The notes under the pieces were generated by a model. That model saw only the letters and a program-made list of their open reading frames with translations. It searched no databases and was not told where the DNA came from. This document shows positions 1-11,239 of a stretch of 64,000 nt of DNA, piece after piece (positions within the stretch are counted from its first letter, which is position 1; each line of letters begins with the position of its first letter). The position numbers and the translations under genes were made by a program. Source of the DNA: Ascarosepion bandense. Its lineage: Eukaryota; Mollusca; Cephalopoda; Sepiida; Sepiidae. The stretch covers positions 1,222,001 through 1,286,000 of the forward strand of contig JBBBDQ010001454.1 of assembly GCA_037127315.1 (NCBI GenBank). Reading direction: 5' to 3'.

Positions 1-269
1 TTCGTAAAATCTTTGAATATATATACCGTATTGAATGAAGCAGAATGTCTCAACATTCTATTTTATTCCGGTTTTAGGTATCATTATTAACCTAACTCGT
101 TGATATATTTAATAAATATAAAAATAATTGTACATGTACGTTTACCCATAACGAACTTTAAGAAAGCAACTCTATTAATATTTCAAATCGAAAATAATTC
201 AGTATATATTAATCACCTGAAGATTGCTACTCAGATTCGTGAATAAAACAGGAAAATAAGTATATTTAT

Positions 270-270
<1 letters not shown>
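1..270. other. AT-rich unique sequence, nothing recognised
   Basis: No credible reading frame, repeat unit or RNA-like structure was seen before the first microsatellite. Confidence 0.5.

Positions 271-341
<71 letters not shown>
271..341. repeat. (CA)n-(TA)n compound microsatellite
   Basis: About 26 uninterrupted CA units run straight into about 9 TA units. The same CA-to-TA transition recurs near 36.9, 49.6 and 62.7 kb. Confidence 0.98.
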
Positions 342-342
<1 letters not shown>

Positions 343-478
343 AATATATATTCAACTGACAAAATAGCATATTTTTTCCTTTTTTAGTGTCACATTATTA
401 TTATTACTGCGTATTTTTTTCTTCAGTTAAACGCCATGGGCCCATTATTACGGCTGGGGTTCATATTTGCTATAAACC

Positions 479-515
<37 letters not shown>
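479..515. repeat. (TAA)n microsatellite
   Basis: About 11 TAA units, ending in TAACAA variants. No LINE 3' end is visible beside it, unlike the TTA tracts at 31, 37 and 38 kb. Confidence 0.95.
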
Positions 516-516
<1 letters not shown>

Positions 517-1351
517 TAACAATGGCGATGATCAAATAAACCAAAAATGGAATTCTGCCAGGAACTCTCACAAGAGTAGAAGAAAGAATGTTAGAATTAT
601 ACTCATAGTAATTGGTTCTTAAGACACTCGAAGTAAGATTGTAGGCACTTGAGTTTTGTGAAACTAACTGCAGTGCTGTCTGTAACATTATTTAGGGGAT
701 TTGTTGGATCCCTATTGACGGACGTCAGACATACCAAGTGAAGATTAGGCTTTTGTTCTGTAAATTTATTTTGACGTCGTTTTCATTTTATTTCATTATC
801 TCGGTTGAATTTTATGTTTTATTCGTTATGTCAAGTGATTCTACAGGAGCAGCTTTTACCATGTACCCCAGTACTAGCTGTCGCATAGTCGGGTCATCGG
901 CGACTAAACCGGTTCTCTCACCAGGCTTTTGCTGAAAATGGTGGGTAAACAACCAGCAGGATTAAAGGAAAGGCCAGTCAAAAAGCAGATGATATTTCTT
1001 GCTGGGATCAGCTTAAAAAAAAAAACAAAAAACGTTGTTACACTGGAACGAGTGATTATGGATACAATCAGATGCAATTATGACACAGCATCAACGGGCG
1101 GAGGGCTCCCTGTAAGTCAATGAGCAGGGCGATTGAATAAACGACCACGTGTCTACGACAAAGGGAAACTGTCAACCTAGCGGTTATTGGCAGTGGTTTG
1201 ACGTGGGAAAGTATAGTCTCCGTCAGGTCTACTTGTCCAACTATCCACTGCACATGAATGGATACTTCGACTTTCAAACCATATATACAGAGAAATATGG
1301 TCAGTAATTCAGATGGCCAATGACCCTACGACCACATCTGGTCCTAGGACT
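516..1351. other. Non-coding, nothing recognised
   Basis: Only short open frames without recognisable motifs. Base composition at about 840-1330 is less AT-rich than the flanks and the stretch ends in a GAT run, which would suit an old retroposed copy, but no second copy was found in the window. Confidence 0.35.
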
Positions 1352-1383
1352 GATGAAGAAGATGATGATGATGATGATGATGG
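1352..1383. repeat. (GAT)n microsatellite
   Basis: About nine GAT units after a GAAGAAGAT lead-in; could be the simple tail of an unidentified retroposon to its left. Confidence 0.9.
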
Positions 1384-1524
1384 TATTTTTTTATATAACT
1401 TGTAGCATTTAATTCTTAGTATTTTAAATAGTCTCATTTTCCTTATTGGTCTGGCAGTTTTATTATTCTGTGCATATTTGACTCAAGATATTTTTTTAGC
1501 GGATGAATATTGTTTTTGAATTGA

Positions 1525-2010
1525 TAATATAAGAATCAAGAAATCTAAATATATGGAATGTGTTTAACAGAGGACAGAAAGAGAAACATTGAAATCTGAA
1601 GGTGCATTGGGATAGCGACAGAAGTCTGCCAAAAGCTAAACAAGGTATTAGGAAACAAAAATATTTCGTTAGAAACAAAAAAAAGAATACTGAACTATTA
1701 CGTCATACCAGTCCTCCTATATGGTAATTATTGCTTGACAATCTCTGCACAGATGAAGAACAGATTAAAACAACAAAAATGTGGTTCTACTGAAGGATGC
1801 TGAGAATACAATGAAGCAAACATGTTAACAACGACGAAGTTTTGGAGAAAATCGGAACAAAAATGAAACTTATAATTAACATTAAGAAGAGACAGTTGAA
1901 ATTTCTAGGGCACATAATAAAGACAGTCGGCTTGGAAAATGTGACACTCACAGAAGAGATTGAAGCCAAGAAAGACAAAGAAAAACAACGCATAACCTAC
2001 CTAGCGTAAC
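1525..2010 (+). pseudogene. Endonuclease-RT LINE (family L), 3' ORF fragment
   Basis: This is a fragment of the C-terminal part of a non-LTR retrotransposon polyprotein, downstream of the reverse transcriptase catalytic core. Broken frames give, in order, a KFKYLG-like segment, a segment like ISLETKKR at about 1660-1690, a VLLYG-like segment, the signature WFYRRMLRI region (here with a stop in place of one Arg), and KRQLKFLGH followed by GLENVTL. The same order of motifs is seen in the better copy at 26.3-27.6 kb. Frameshifts and stops occur throughout, and the true 3' terminus (WKAMIAY, then GAA repeats) is missing, so this copy is cut at both ends. Family assignment is firm within the window; the formal clade is not determined. 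Confidence 0.85.
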
Positions 2011-3258
2011 ATCAGAAGGCGGCGTGGCACGCGGGTAATATTCACTAATATGCTACCTGGCCTTGCTGCATTTCCGCCCTCGACCGATCTGGCTTCATTA
2101 ATCAAATCTGGTCAGCTGAAGCTACCTACCGACCATCCGTAATAACGCCAGGCTTAATATGGACGGCTGATCACCATAACACAAATAACTATAGAGTTCT
2201 CTTCAACCTCCTCGTCATGTTAAAAGCAGCCACTCGATCAGGTCTCAAAGTAACTCGATTCCAGGAGTACGCCATCTCTTCCATAATTAGAAATAACACA
2301 ATCTAACTTTAAGACTAACATAATTAATATTAAAATAGCGATAAACACTAATATAATTAATGTTATTTGAAATGATCGCTTAGAGGAAAGTTTATGATCT
2401 ATGCGAAAATTAAGTGAGAATTGTCGAACTTTCTCAATTTTTTAAAATTTAGTTATATTTGCACTAATTAAGTTTTCACGTCTGATGTGCGTCCTGGCCA
2501 TGATGATAAACTACATCCGGACACAAAGGCGTTTGTTCCGGATGATTATCAGGAGCGTGAACCACCTCTTAATTGCTGTTGTTCCGAGGTCCACCCTGAC
2601 ACGGAGTGGTAGCAACTGTTAGGGTCCCAGCTATGGGTAAATAGTTAACCCTCAAACTTGTGTCAAAACACTATGAAAGTATAAAATAGATTTTTATAGT
2701 CAAAATACGAGCAATACATAAAAAAACAGCAAAACATTTAAAAAAAAAACTTTTAAGCAAAACATTGACTCTCAACAAAAACCCTGTTTCCAAAAATACG
2801 TCAATGAAACCTAATCTACAAACTGATTTCTTACAAAGAATACATATTCTTTTCAAATGAACCTATCCTAAAAATCTTGTCGGCATTAAATAATCTATTG
2901 AGGTTGATATACCGTAAAACAAAATAAACTTAACCAAAACACGCGTGATGTCTAGCGGCTATCAGTGCTGAAATTCTCATCGATATCATTCTCTTCAAAA
3001 TCAGGCTGATGATTCCATTCCATAAATGGCTATGAACTACGGCAATCATAGCCGCAACAACTAGCGTGGCGAGGTCGTGATTCTAACGTAGTTAGTCTGT
3101 GGCCCTTACACTTCACAAACAAGTCTATTTGCATTAAAAAAGAAGAGGGGCTTTCACACCATGTGTAACTAGATGTTTTACTGTAGTCCAAGCGAGAGTA
3201 AATTTTTCAATTAGTTGAAACTAACTAATACTCAAGTATCCTGATTTCTTACTGTTAT
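2011..3258. other. Non-coding; contains one dispersed repeat
   Basis: No gene. At about 2568-2660 a segment containing AGTGGTAGCAACTGTTAGGG and CCCAGCTATGGGTAAATAGT resembles, inverted, the stretch at about 13912-13985. The left copy runs into TTAACCCT, which is like a piggyBac end and TTAA target, but the matching opposite end was not found. Confidence 0.4.
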
Positions 3259-3480
3259 GTCATTTCCATCATAATTCAATATCTGCTATGGTCGCACTAC
3301 CTACCATGTCTGCGGAAAGACCTAAGGCAGCTTGTGGTGTGTTGTTATGGCTCCATGTTTTTTTTCTATCTCCTTTAACATCCCTAGCGTTACATAGACA
3401 AAATCCTCCTTAGTGTGTGGGCTGTACTTAACAAGACAATTTTTGTATATCTTTTAAGCAGGGGTTTCAGATTAGACGTG
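3259..3480 (-). repeat. RLE-LINE 3' end fragment
   Basis: Matches the 3' terminal region of the minus-strand LINE copies at 29.8 and 38.2 kb: the blocks GTCGCACTACCTACC, AGACCTAAGGCAG, GTGGTGTGTTGTTAT, CATCCCTAGCGTTACATAGA and GTGTGGGCTGTACTTAACAA are shared. It is 5' truncated and carries no coding motif. Unlike the other copies it has no TTA tract at its 3' end, so it is probably older. Confidence 0.88.
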
Positions 3481-3581
3481 AGTTCCACCAGGGATAAGTG
3501 AGATAAAGAAGTTGTTTACATAAAACTTACTGTTACATCTAACCTTTTCAACTGCGAAATGATGAGTTCCTGTCACTAATC

Positions 3582-3871
3582 CAGTCAGTCAGTTAAGTGA
3601 TACACACGTGGGCGACCATATTTCGAAAACGACATGACTGACTGGGCAGAAGATTATCCCGTAGTAGGTTACCATTGCGTTCTGCGGTAAACTAGTTTCC
3701 AGCCAAGGCTGTAGAACCCAATCTATCGTGTTATTTAACCCATAACTGGATGGAATAGACGGATTAATACCTTTCCCAGCGGTATTTGTGCGTAATTGAA
3801 TGCAAGGAATTCAAGTAGAATTCGAACTCGACTCCCTGATTTTTCGTTCCGAGCCGATATGCACCACAACC
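3582..3871 (-). mobile_element. tRNA-derived SINE, family B
   Basis: Read on the minus strand it starts with GGTTGTGGTGCATATCGGCT (A-box-like) and has a B-box-like GAGTTCGAATTC, then the family body (CCAGTTATGGGTTAAATAAC-like), TACCGCAGAAAGC-like and the 3' block ending CTTAACTGACTGACTGG. It lies just 22 bases before the gypsy remnant. Pol III transcription of such heads is family knowledge; activity here is not claimed. Confidence 0.93.
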
Positions 3872-3893
3872 AAAAACAACAGATAATAATTCG

Positions 3894-5010
3894 GACGCGA
3901 GTGAATACGGCATAGGAACAATAATATGTTACAAATTCGAACGCGGTTCAGTGAAAACACTCGCCCACTTTCCAAAAAGTTTGACAAATACAGAGAAATG
4001 CTACAATCCAAGTGAAAAAGAAGCGTTTGCTATAATTTCTACTGTAAAGAAATGTCACAGGATCATATTAAGGAGAGAATTCATTTTGCAAACTGATTAT
4101 CGTCCCTTATTAAATATGTTCGTTTCTAAGAAAGGGACTTCAACGCATACAGAAAAAAGACTACAGAATTGGGTTACGATTTTATTGAACTATGATTTCA
4201 AGACTGAATTTCTATCGTCAAAAAATGGGAACACATTAATGGCTTGTCCAAATTGATATCGAAATGTAAAAAAGATTTTGATGATGCTGCGATTATTTCG
4301 CTGAAATCCGAAAGCGAAATTAAAAGCCTGGTGAGTAACAGTATTAAAGAATTGCCGGACATGATAGATAATATCAAAATTCATTCGAAAAAGAATGTTT
4401 CTTAAAAATTTATGACTGACGTTAAGTCAAAATGGAGTATAAATAAAATTAAACATGGTAACAATAATAAATTATTTTTTTAATTTGTGATGGAATACTT
4501 TTGTACGCAGAAAGAGTAGTAATTTCGTTAACGGTGCCAAAAAAGATTTTGAAACAGTTCCACCTACGGAATTCAAGAATGGTGAGGATGAAGTCCCTGA
4601 TGAGAAGCTACATTTATCGTCCAAAGTTGAACAAAGATATTCAAAATTCAGTTAGAAAATGTAATGGTTGTAATTCAGCAGCAAAATTACCACCTATATA
4701 TTACCAGACCTGGCCGAGTACTGATAAACTGTAGGCAAAACTACATATTGCTGGACCACTAAACGGTTCATAGAATTTAATTGCGGTCGACAGTTTCATA
4801 ATGGCCCGTGATATTAAAGTGTAAACGACCTACTACCGCAATAATGATTAAATTCTTACGCAAAAAGTTTGCAATGTTTGGGGTAACTGAGAGTGTGGTA
4901 ACCGATAATGGAGTTCATTTTACAAGTTTAAAAATGTCTGCAAAGAACTACGCATTTGAATATTTGACAACTCCGATTTATCATCCGAGATCGAATGTTC
5001 AAGCTTAGTG
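3894..5010 (+). pseudogene. pol: Ty3/gypsy pol remnant: RNase H to integrase core
   Basis: Decayed polyprotein of an LTR retrotransposon. The first frame (to 4256) is an RNase H domain beginning SDASEYGIG with the first catalytic Asp, followed by YNPSEKEAFAII and LQTDYRPL. After stops, about 4590-4730 carries the integrase zinc-binding end (VRKCNGCNSA, the CxxC half of HHCC) preceded by SYIYRPKLNKDIQ. About 4830-5008 is the integrase core: VTDNGVHFTS contains the second catalytic Asp and YHPRSNVQA would precede the catalytic Glu, where the frame stops. The start is open because the RT part is absent. No LTR was identified on either side. It complements the minus-strand element at 9.6-13.0 kb, which keeps gag to RT but lacks RNase H and integrase core; whether they are one family is inferred. 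Confidence 0.92.
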
Positions 5011-7065
5011 ATTTGTTCACAGCTCCAAAAGGACATAAAGAAAAGCTAAAGAATCGCAAGTTGAAGAAATGGCGCTACAAGGATGTTAGGCCGTCGTCCA
5101 TCGAATGACGTCAGATGCAAACTACACCACGAAAATGTAACCTGCAGAGCGCATCTTTTTCTTTAAAAGGTTTAAAACCGGGAAGAAAAATTGGCAGAAG
5201 GGAAAATTATTCGGAGAAGTAACAATTCTGATCATGAGACCCGGGTTCGAATTTGTCAGGAAAGTGAATTATTGATGTTATCATTTTGAAAAGTGCCTGG
5301 AAACCATACTTCGAGTTGACCCTTGCGTGTGAAATTGGGTGCCCTTTAGGAGCCGTCAATGGTTGAGCTAGTGTACTTGTACAGACTGTTTCCTTCTCAA
5401 AACTGTAACTAAGGACCTCTTTTCATAGTTGAAGTATAAATGGGTGCGCCTAAGCAGGCGTCTGCAACATGGTTTAACTAGCCGCCGTAGTAAGCAATCA
5501 TCCTTGGATACAAGTGGCCAGCTATATAAGAAAATATATTCGTTGACTGAGGTGCCAGTACTTTTTATTAATATTTCGACCGACAGTAACGCTACTGTTT
5601 GGTCAATGAATGCCGAATGTTTTCTGCATGAAAACGACTGATATTGCTATTGTAACACCTTTGCTTTTTATGCTTGATATTTTAAACATTCTGCTGGAGA
5701 CTACATTTTTGTCTAGTTATATTTTTCATTTTTTCTCATACTTGCTATATCTGCATGCTGTATTTTGTCGATTTCTTCACATTTGCCGAGCCATTTGCTT
5801 GCTTGCACACATATCTGATGTTTTCTTTTCAACTCATATATTCTACACCATTTCTTTGTATTATCGATTGTTTCTTTCACTCGGCTGAGAATTTCCTTTG
5901 TTTCTTCAGAACGACTTCATTTTATTTGTCTCCAGTGTTTTCTTTAAGGTGTTCCAAACCTTAGAGTTTGAATCACTTTAAGAGTTCCTAACCTTTTCTA
6001 AAGATGCATATATGTTCTTAACTGTCAATGCAGACGTTTGTTTGAAAAAGGCATCGTTGTGGATTTTGTGGATTGAATTTTTGCGTTCATGATTTCATCC
6101 AAATCTAAATAAATCACTTCCTTATCTTGTTCTCTTCACACTTGTTTGCATGTAGGTACACCATGATTGTAATAATTTATTTTATTTTGCTCTGTTAGTT
6201 AGCATTTTCTGGTATTTCTTTCTTCTCGATGCTAACGTGGACACATATACTCTTATGCTTGCCATATAAAATAGATTTTCTTTCAATTTTACCAGAAGAA
6301 CGATGCTTGACTGTTGTCACTACTCTTGACTTTGTCTAATATTAATCTGTCTTCTCTTTCATTTTGTCGCCTCCTGCATAAATGCTACTATGATCGGTTT
6401 TTTAAATCCCCAATGTTTTCTCTCTTGTTTCACATGCTAGCATAATGTTAGTATTTAGCCTTTTCTGAATTGGTACAGTTTTTTTTTATCATTCCATGTC
6501 GCTTACATTTGGTTACTAATTATAGCAAGATGACAAGATTACACATTTCTTTTCTTACTCAGCGACTCCATGTCATTAACTGATATTTGTGACTTGTGAA
6601 TTATCATGACTATTATTAGGATGGGTGGTACAGTAGATTGCTGTTACCGTCTCCACAAATGATTTTATCGCGGGATCACGTAGTTTGTTGGCTAACTTCT
6701 GATAACTCTTATTCATTTTTCTACTGAGTTGTTAACTACAGAAGTGTAGTGGGGAATATTTTTAGTTAACGACAACTTGATATATGTACATATTTTATTT
6801 AAAAAATGACGAAAAATGAAAGTTTAATTTTTATTTTTTTATTTTTCCAGTATTCTTAATTTTATGTTTTTAGTGCAAATAAAGGAGTTCAAGAATTGCT
6901 CGTATTGTTTAAAAATGTAAGATTGTTTAAAAAACTAAGTGAAAACTAAATAAAAAATTAATTTCCTTTCTGTTATATATATTAGAATCATGAAAATGTT
7001 CTCGCAGTTTTCCAAAAGATGATGTTCCCAGAATTGCGTGCATGTAGTTTTAGATGGTAACACAT
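5011..7065. other. Non-coding, nothing recognised
   Basis: Short open frames at 5429-5964 look like chance frames in AT-rich DNA: no domain and pyrimidine-biased translation. The part after 5010 may include the rest of the gypsy element and an eroded LTR, but no partner repeat was found. Confidence 0.4.
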
Positions 7066-7690
7066 CTATAAGGGAGTACTAAAAGTAAGCTTAAAATTCA
7101 GTGTATGTCATTTCGCCGAAATGTAAACAACTTTGTTTTTCATAACGTTAAAACGTTGAATTTCGTGCTAAAGAAAAGTTAATTGTGGGAAATTTTACTA
7201 CACTACTTTATTCAAAAGAAATCTGCTGCTGAAAACACAGAACTCTAATTGAAACTTACGGTGACCATGCTCTGTCGAAACAATATGTAGAGATCTGTTT
7301 AGATGCTTCAAAAATAATGATTTTGATGTTGAAGATAAAGAACGCTCTAGCGCACCAAAAAGACGAAGAATTGGAGGCATTACTTCAAGAAGACTCGTGT
7401 TGGCGCAAAATAAGAATCATTAGGAGTTGATCACATAACAGTTTCAAAACCTTTGAAATCATTAATAATGATTCAAAACCAAAGACATAAGATGCCGTAC
7501 GAGTCGAAACCGAGAGACATCGAAGGAGGTCTTATCACATGTGAGCATCTGTGTTCCTGAATCGTCCAAATTGCTAAACAATTTCATTGGCCACACCCTC
7601 ACAAAATTGATGAGAAGATTGACTTTCCTACAACAGTTCCATTCGATCTCATTTAGACACACATCGAAATCTTCCAGGATCTAGCCGTGA
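7066..7690 (+). pseudogene. mariner transposase, 5' half
   Basis: Broken frames reconstruct the N-terminal DNA-binding half of a mariner transposase: LLHYFIQKKSAAENT (about 7195-7235), TYGDHALSKQ, FRCFKNNDFDVEDKERS (about 7290-7345; the linker between the two helix-turn-helix units), DEELEALLQEDSC, GVDHITVSK-like, then IQNQRHKMPYESKPRDIE (about 7470-7525) and TCEHL. At least four frameshifts separate these. The DDD catalytic half is not seen after about 7690, so the gene is 3' truncated. The left inverted terminus is not clearly preserved. Identification rests on several motifs in the right order. Confidence 0.9.
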
Positions 7691-7941
7691 TTAATAGCAT
7701 CAATTATGAACACGTTAACAATGTGCTTATGGTGTTCGGAACTTAAAATACACATGACTTAATAATGGCTAACAGTATAGCCGAAAGCGCCCGAAAATAT
7801 AAAACTTTTGGATAATTCTTATATAATTTGGGTTCTAAAAAGAAAAGAAAATCAAAGAAACACGTGCAAAATTATATAAAAACTTCATGATAATATCTTG
7901 TCTGTCATTTTTTATGTAACCTGCACCCCCCCCCACACACA

Positions 7942-8754
7942 CAGAGTGTGCGATGGGTAAATTGTAATGATTTTATATCTTATATATGGCACATGCGAGT
8001 TGTTTGATTAATTTACTTTTTCGATTGCACAGTATAGTAAGGCCAGTTACACATCATCTGCGCCATGACACGATTCACCTCTTCAAGCACCCGTTTTAGA
8101 GTGTTTGGGTGTCAATCTGAGGACATTGCAGAGGATTCAAAAAGAGTTGGATGAGTCTAATGGTGATTACTAAGGTACGCCAAAATTCAGAAAAAACTTA
8201 CTTTGAATGTTTTGATAAGAAAAGAATCCCCCGAGATTTGTTGGTGAGTGCCTCAGATTCAACACTGTGGCTTTCATCAAGTGCCTTGGACAGGTAGTGT
8301 TGCTCTGGGTTAAGAAAATGGCTGCTTGAAGGCCCTATGTCTGCCAACATGTCAGACAAGCAGGAGAACTCAGTCATTGCAGTCAGAGAATTTCTGCAGT
8401 CCCATCACCCCTTACATCTGGCCACCTATCTCACCAGACTGCGATTTCTTTGATAACTATGTGTCGGGTACAGTTGAGCAAGAGGCTAACAAAATTCCTT
8501 TAACACCAATGATGAACTGAAGGTATTTATCATGGTTGCTTCTACCAGCTTAAACAAGGAGGCTTCCCAAAAGAGTTCCAAAGTCATCTGAAGTCCGTGG
8601 TTGAAAACAATGGCGATTTTATTGAATAAATTTACTCTATTATTTTAATATAATTTTGTGTCATTTTGGTAAATATTTCTGTTAAAATGAGATGTCAGTA
8701 TTATTTTTACTTTTTACGTAATTTAAATGAAAATTTATCCACCACACCATCTCT
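7942..8754 (+). pseudogene. Tc1/mariner-like transposon with internally deleted transposase
   Basis: The left end CAGAGTGTGCGATGGGTAAA matches, inverted, the eroded right end near 8735-8754. Coding remnants in order: LGVNLRTLQRIQKELDES (HTH region, about 8105-8160), LRFNTVAFIKCLGQVVLLW (about 8250-8310), RPYVCQ, TSRRTQSLQSENFC, then SPYIWPPISPDCDFFDNY-like at 8415-8460 (the PNSPDLNP-type motif carrying the second catalytic Asp) and VVENNGDFIE near the C-terminus at about 8600. The stretch holding the first catalytic Asp is missing. A second copy at 22650-23392 (minus strand) is missing about the same part. Size is about 0.8 kb against about 1.3 kb for an intact element. Confidence 0.87.
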
Positions 8755-8756
8755 AT

Positions 8757-8890
8757 AAAAGTGGACATTGAAGTCAGCACCGGTAGGCAGTAATCTATTT
8801 CATGATAAACACAGTTGTCAAGCCATGACTACTGCGTTTAATATGAAACAGACTGTCGCCTCCTGGTGCTGACTTTAAATGTCTACTTTT
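8757..8890. repeat. 134-bp hairpin (foldback) next to transposon end
   Basis: Arms 8757-8814 (AAAAGTGGACATTGAAGTCA, CAGCACCGG, TTTCATGATAAACACAG) and 8832-8890 are inverted copies of about 58 bases with a 17-base loop and scattered mismatches. It sits 2 bases after the Tc1/mariner-like element. Could be a tiny MITE or a hairpin RNA precursor; the sequence does not decide. Confidence 0.8.
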
Positions 8891-8952
8891 CTGCTTACAT
8901 ACGCTGTATCGTGGATATGGAGCATTTAACCCATAAATATATCGTACTTTAA

Positions 8953-8956
<4 letters not shown>

Positions 8957-8991
<35 letters not shown>
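8957..8991. repeat. (TA)n microsatellite
   Basis: About 17 AT units. Confidence 0.97.
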
Positions 8992-8995
<4 letters not shown>

Positions 8996-9599
8996 TTATT
9001 ATAACTGTTTTAGATTTGTGAGCGAGTTTGGACTATTTTTTCTTATTTTCGAATTAACCTTCCCACATTGTTTACCAGAGATACGTATATCACGCTATAT
9101 TGAACAAGACAGTGTTTAAGGTGATGTGCGCTTGACCAACTTTATCTTTAGGATCAGATAGTTACGTGTTTTCGTCCAATGAGACGCGAAATAGGCATAA
9201 GATTCCGGGTCGTAGGTTTTCTTGCACTGTCCTTTCCATAAGCAAATAGCTGTATTGACTTGTTGAGGTTTGTCGCTCCTTCCAAGAAGTATTTCAGCAG
9301 TATAACTGACCTGTGCAGATCAAGGCTCGCGGTCTTGGATTACTTGCAATAATCTTTAGATTTATTTTCGCTTAACGGGATAATTTCTGTAGACACTATG
9401 GCTTTTCGTTTTATTATTATTGTTTTTTTTTTGCAATCCCTAACGCTAGTGTAACATTATCGACTTAAAGACTAATAAGAACACAAGACTAAATCATTAT
9501 TTATCACCAATTAATATCGATGTGAAGGTGTGTGTCTCTGGAAGCTTTCTTCGAATTTAGACATAAAAAATGTAAGAGAATCCTTCTCTTTTTCTTCTA
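8992..9599. other. Non-coding, nothing recognised
   Basis: No motif or repeat match found within the window. Confidence 0.4.
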
Positions 9600-9701
9600 G
9601 AATAAAAGGTTTTTGTGGTTGTTGTACATCTCACTATATATGGCTACTAATATAGTCAGTCCCTGAAGGCGATAAGGATTGTGGGACATTCCATTACAAC
9701 A
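9600..9701 (-). repeat. Degenerate 3' LTR of minus-strand Ty3/gypsy element
   Basis: On the minus strand the repeat opens with TGTTGTAATGGAATGTCCCA at 9701, starting with TG as LTRs do, and shares this plus CTGACTATATTAGTAGCCAT with the copy ending at 13009. Homology fades below about 9615, so the far end is approximate. Confidence 0.8.
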
Positions 9702-9709
9702 CTTTCCCC
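9702..9709 (-). other. Polypurine tract of the gypsy element
   Basis: GGGGAAAG on the minus strand lies directly before the TGTTGT start of the 3' LTR, the position where LTR elements prime plus-strand DNA synthesis. This fixes the LTR start and the element's orientation. Confidence 0.75.
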
Positions 9710-9779
9710 AAGCTAATTTTACTATGAAATTTTGTTCAAAACCTGTTTTTTTTTGGGGGGGGGGGTTCAGGACATAATT

Positions 9780-10331
9780 GTTTGACTTTTTCCTCTTCCT
9801 AATACTTTTAGGTCTCACCAATTTTTTGTACTGGTGGGATTTGTGGCATTAAAGATTTTCGGGAAGCTGACACTTTCAGCACTGGCGGGAATGGAGATAC
9901 GTCCATTGGTAGTGGTGGAGATATGGAAACTTGTATTTCGAATGCGTCATATACTACCTTCATTGGTAATTCTTCAATAGTCGGGACATCTTTCGTGTGT
10001 CTTGGCCTTAAATGATTTCAATGTCTCTTCATTCAAATCTTTTTCCTTTGAGCATGTATATCAATCTGCCACGTCTTTTAGTAATGATTTCGTTTTCCCA
10101 GAAGCTTTTTCCACCTTTATAATTTTTGAAGAAAACTGTTTCCTGGTTTGTAAATATTGGTCGCAAAGTTTTCTGCCTGTCAAACACTAACCGAATTTTT
10201 CTCGCGAATATCAGTTCGGCTGGTAATAATCCTGAATCTATGTTCGGATTAGGAGTAATTCTGTAAACCTCTAAAGACTTTTGTATACTCCTTTCATCAG
10301 TGCCCATGCATTGATTCTTTCTTGGGGCCAC
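9780..10331 (-). pseudogene. pol: Ty3/gypsy integrase C-terminal region
   Basis: On the minus strand: SLEVYRITPNPNIDSGLLPA, ELIFARKIR (the typical stretch after the integrase core, where host-strand handling residues have already passed), VFFKNYKGGKSFWE and KRRGRLIYMLKGKRF (the GPY/F-like C-terminal part, about 10035-10130). A basic tail, RPKSIRKRKKSNNYVL, is near 9780-9815. It joins abruptly at about 10330 to RT sequence (FGFKVAP), so RNase H and integrase core were lost by deletion of roughly 2 kb relative to a normal pol. Confidence 0.9.
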
Positions 10332-10760
10332 CTTGAATCCAAACTGCTGACGATTTAGCCTGTAGAGCCCCCCTTTTGTATATTAATTGCTAATAACTTT
10401 GAACACTGTTCTTCCACTTTCACTTGTAGATATGCGTCAGACAAATCTATTTTAGAAAACACCTTGTCACCATTCAGCTTAGAAAAAATATCTTCCGGTG
10501 AAGCTAACACCTATGTGTGATCTTTCAGACAGTCATTAAATCCAGTTGAAAAATCTGCTCAAACTCGAATCTTTTCGTTCTTTTTCCTTAAATACACCAT
10601 AGGCGCAGCCCAATCTGAGTAGTTAACTTTAGAAATTACACCCATTTTCTCTAACCGTTCCAGTACATGATTTACGGAATCTAAAGCTGAAAATGGTACA
10701 TTTCCTTTTGGTTTGAATACTGGTCTTATGTTGTCTTTAAGTTTGTGCATTGTCGAAAAC
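10332..10760 (-). pseudogene. pol: Ty3/gypsy reverse transcriptase, N-terminal part
   Basis: Minus strand from about 10750: LKDNIRPVFKPKGNVPFSAL, LERLEKMGVISKVNYSDWAA, PMVYLRKKNEKIRV, then across a frame break CADFSTG, LNDCLKDHTYVLASPEDIF, KLNGDKVFSKIDLSDAYLQV with the first catalytic Asp (motif A), and LNRQQFGFKVAP. The YxDD motif is absent because of the deletion at about 10330. At least one stop interrupts the frame around 10510-10560. Start follows the protease region with no clean Met needed, since the domain is part of a polyprotein. Confidence 0.93.
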
Positions 10761-10869
10761 CTTCAGAAAACATGCGTGGAAATTCGTTTTTCAGATCAGA
10801 AATAAATATTTCAGTTTCTTCAGTTTTTTTCTTTACTGTCACGTCCACTTTGTTGCAAAATGAATTTAC

Positions 10870-11160
10870 AGGTAATCCCCATTAATCGAAAAGCACGATC
10901 CAATCCGCAACAAATACATTCGTCGTACCTGGTAGAACATAGACTTTTGATTTGAAAGTTCTCTCTCTAAATGATACGTTGAAGCTAAATTCGCCACTGA
11001 AGTTGAGTTTTTTCCCAGACACTTTTCTCGCTATATTTTGGTACTCGTCAATGATGGATAACCTATTTTTTCATGTTTGTTAATTCACAATAGAAATGTC
11101 GCTTCCAGTATCAAACAATAACTTCACCGTATGACCATTTTTTTTCGTATTTACGTATTT
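10870..11160 (-). pseudogene. pol: Ty3/gypsy aspartic protease
   Basis: Minus strand: NGHTVKLLFDTGSDISIVN at about 11100-11150 contains the DTGS active-site motif of retroviral-type aspartic proteases, followed after a stop by LNFSGEFSFNVSFRERTFKS, VYVLPGTTNVFVADWIVLF, a segment where a GxDxL motif would be expected. The protease cleaves the polyprotein in the particle; here it is broken by stops. Confidence 0.88.
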
Positions 11161-11239
11161 CCTTTTTTTCACCCTTTTCAATTTCGTTCTTAGATAAAAC
11201 AACATTTACTTTTGGTTTAAATAGTTCCTTCTTTTTTCT

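Noticed and set aside
2568..2660. piggyBac element end
   Set aside because: TTAACCCT context is suggestive, but no inverted partner end and no transposase were found; kept only as a dispersed repeat.
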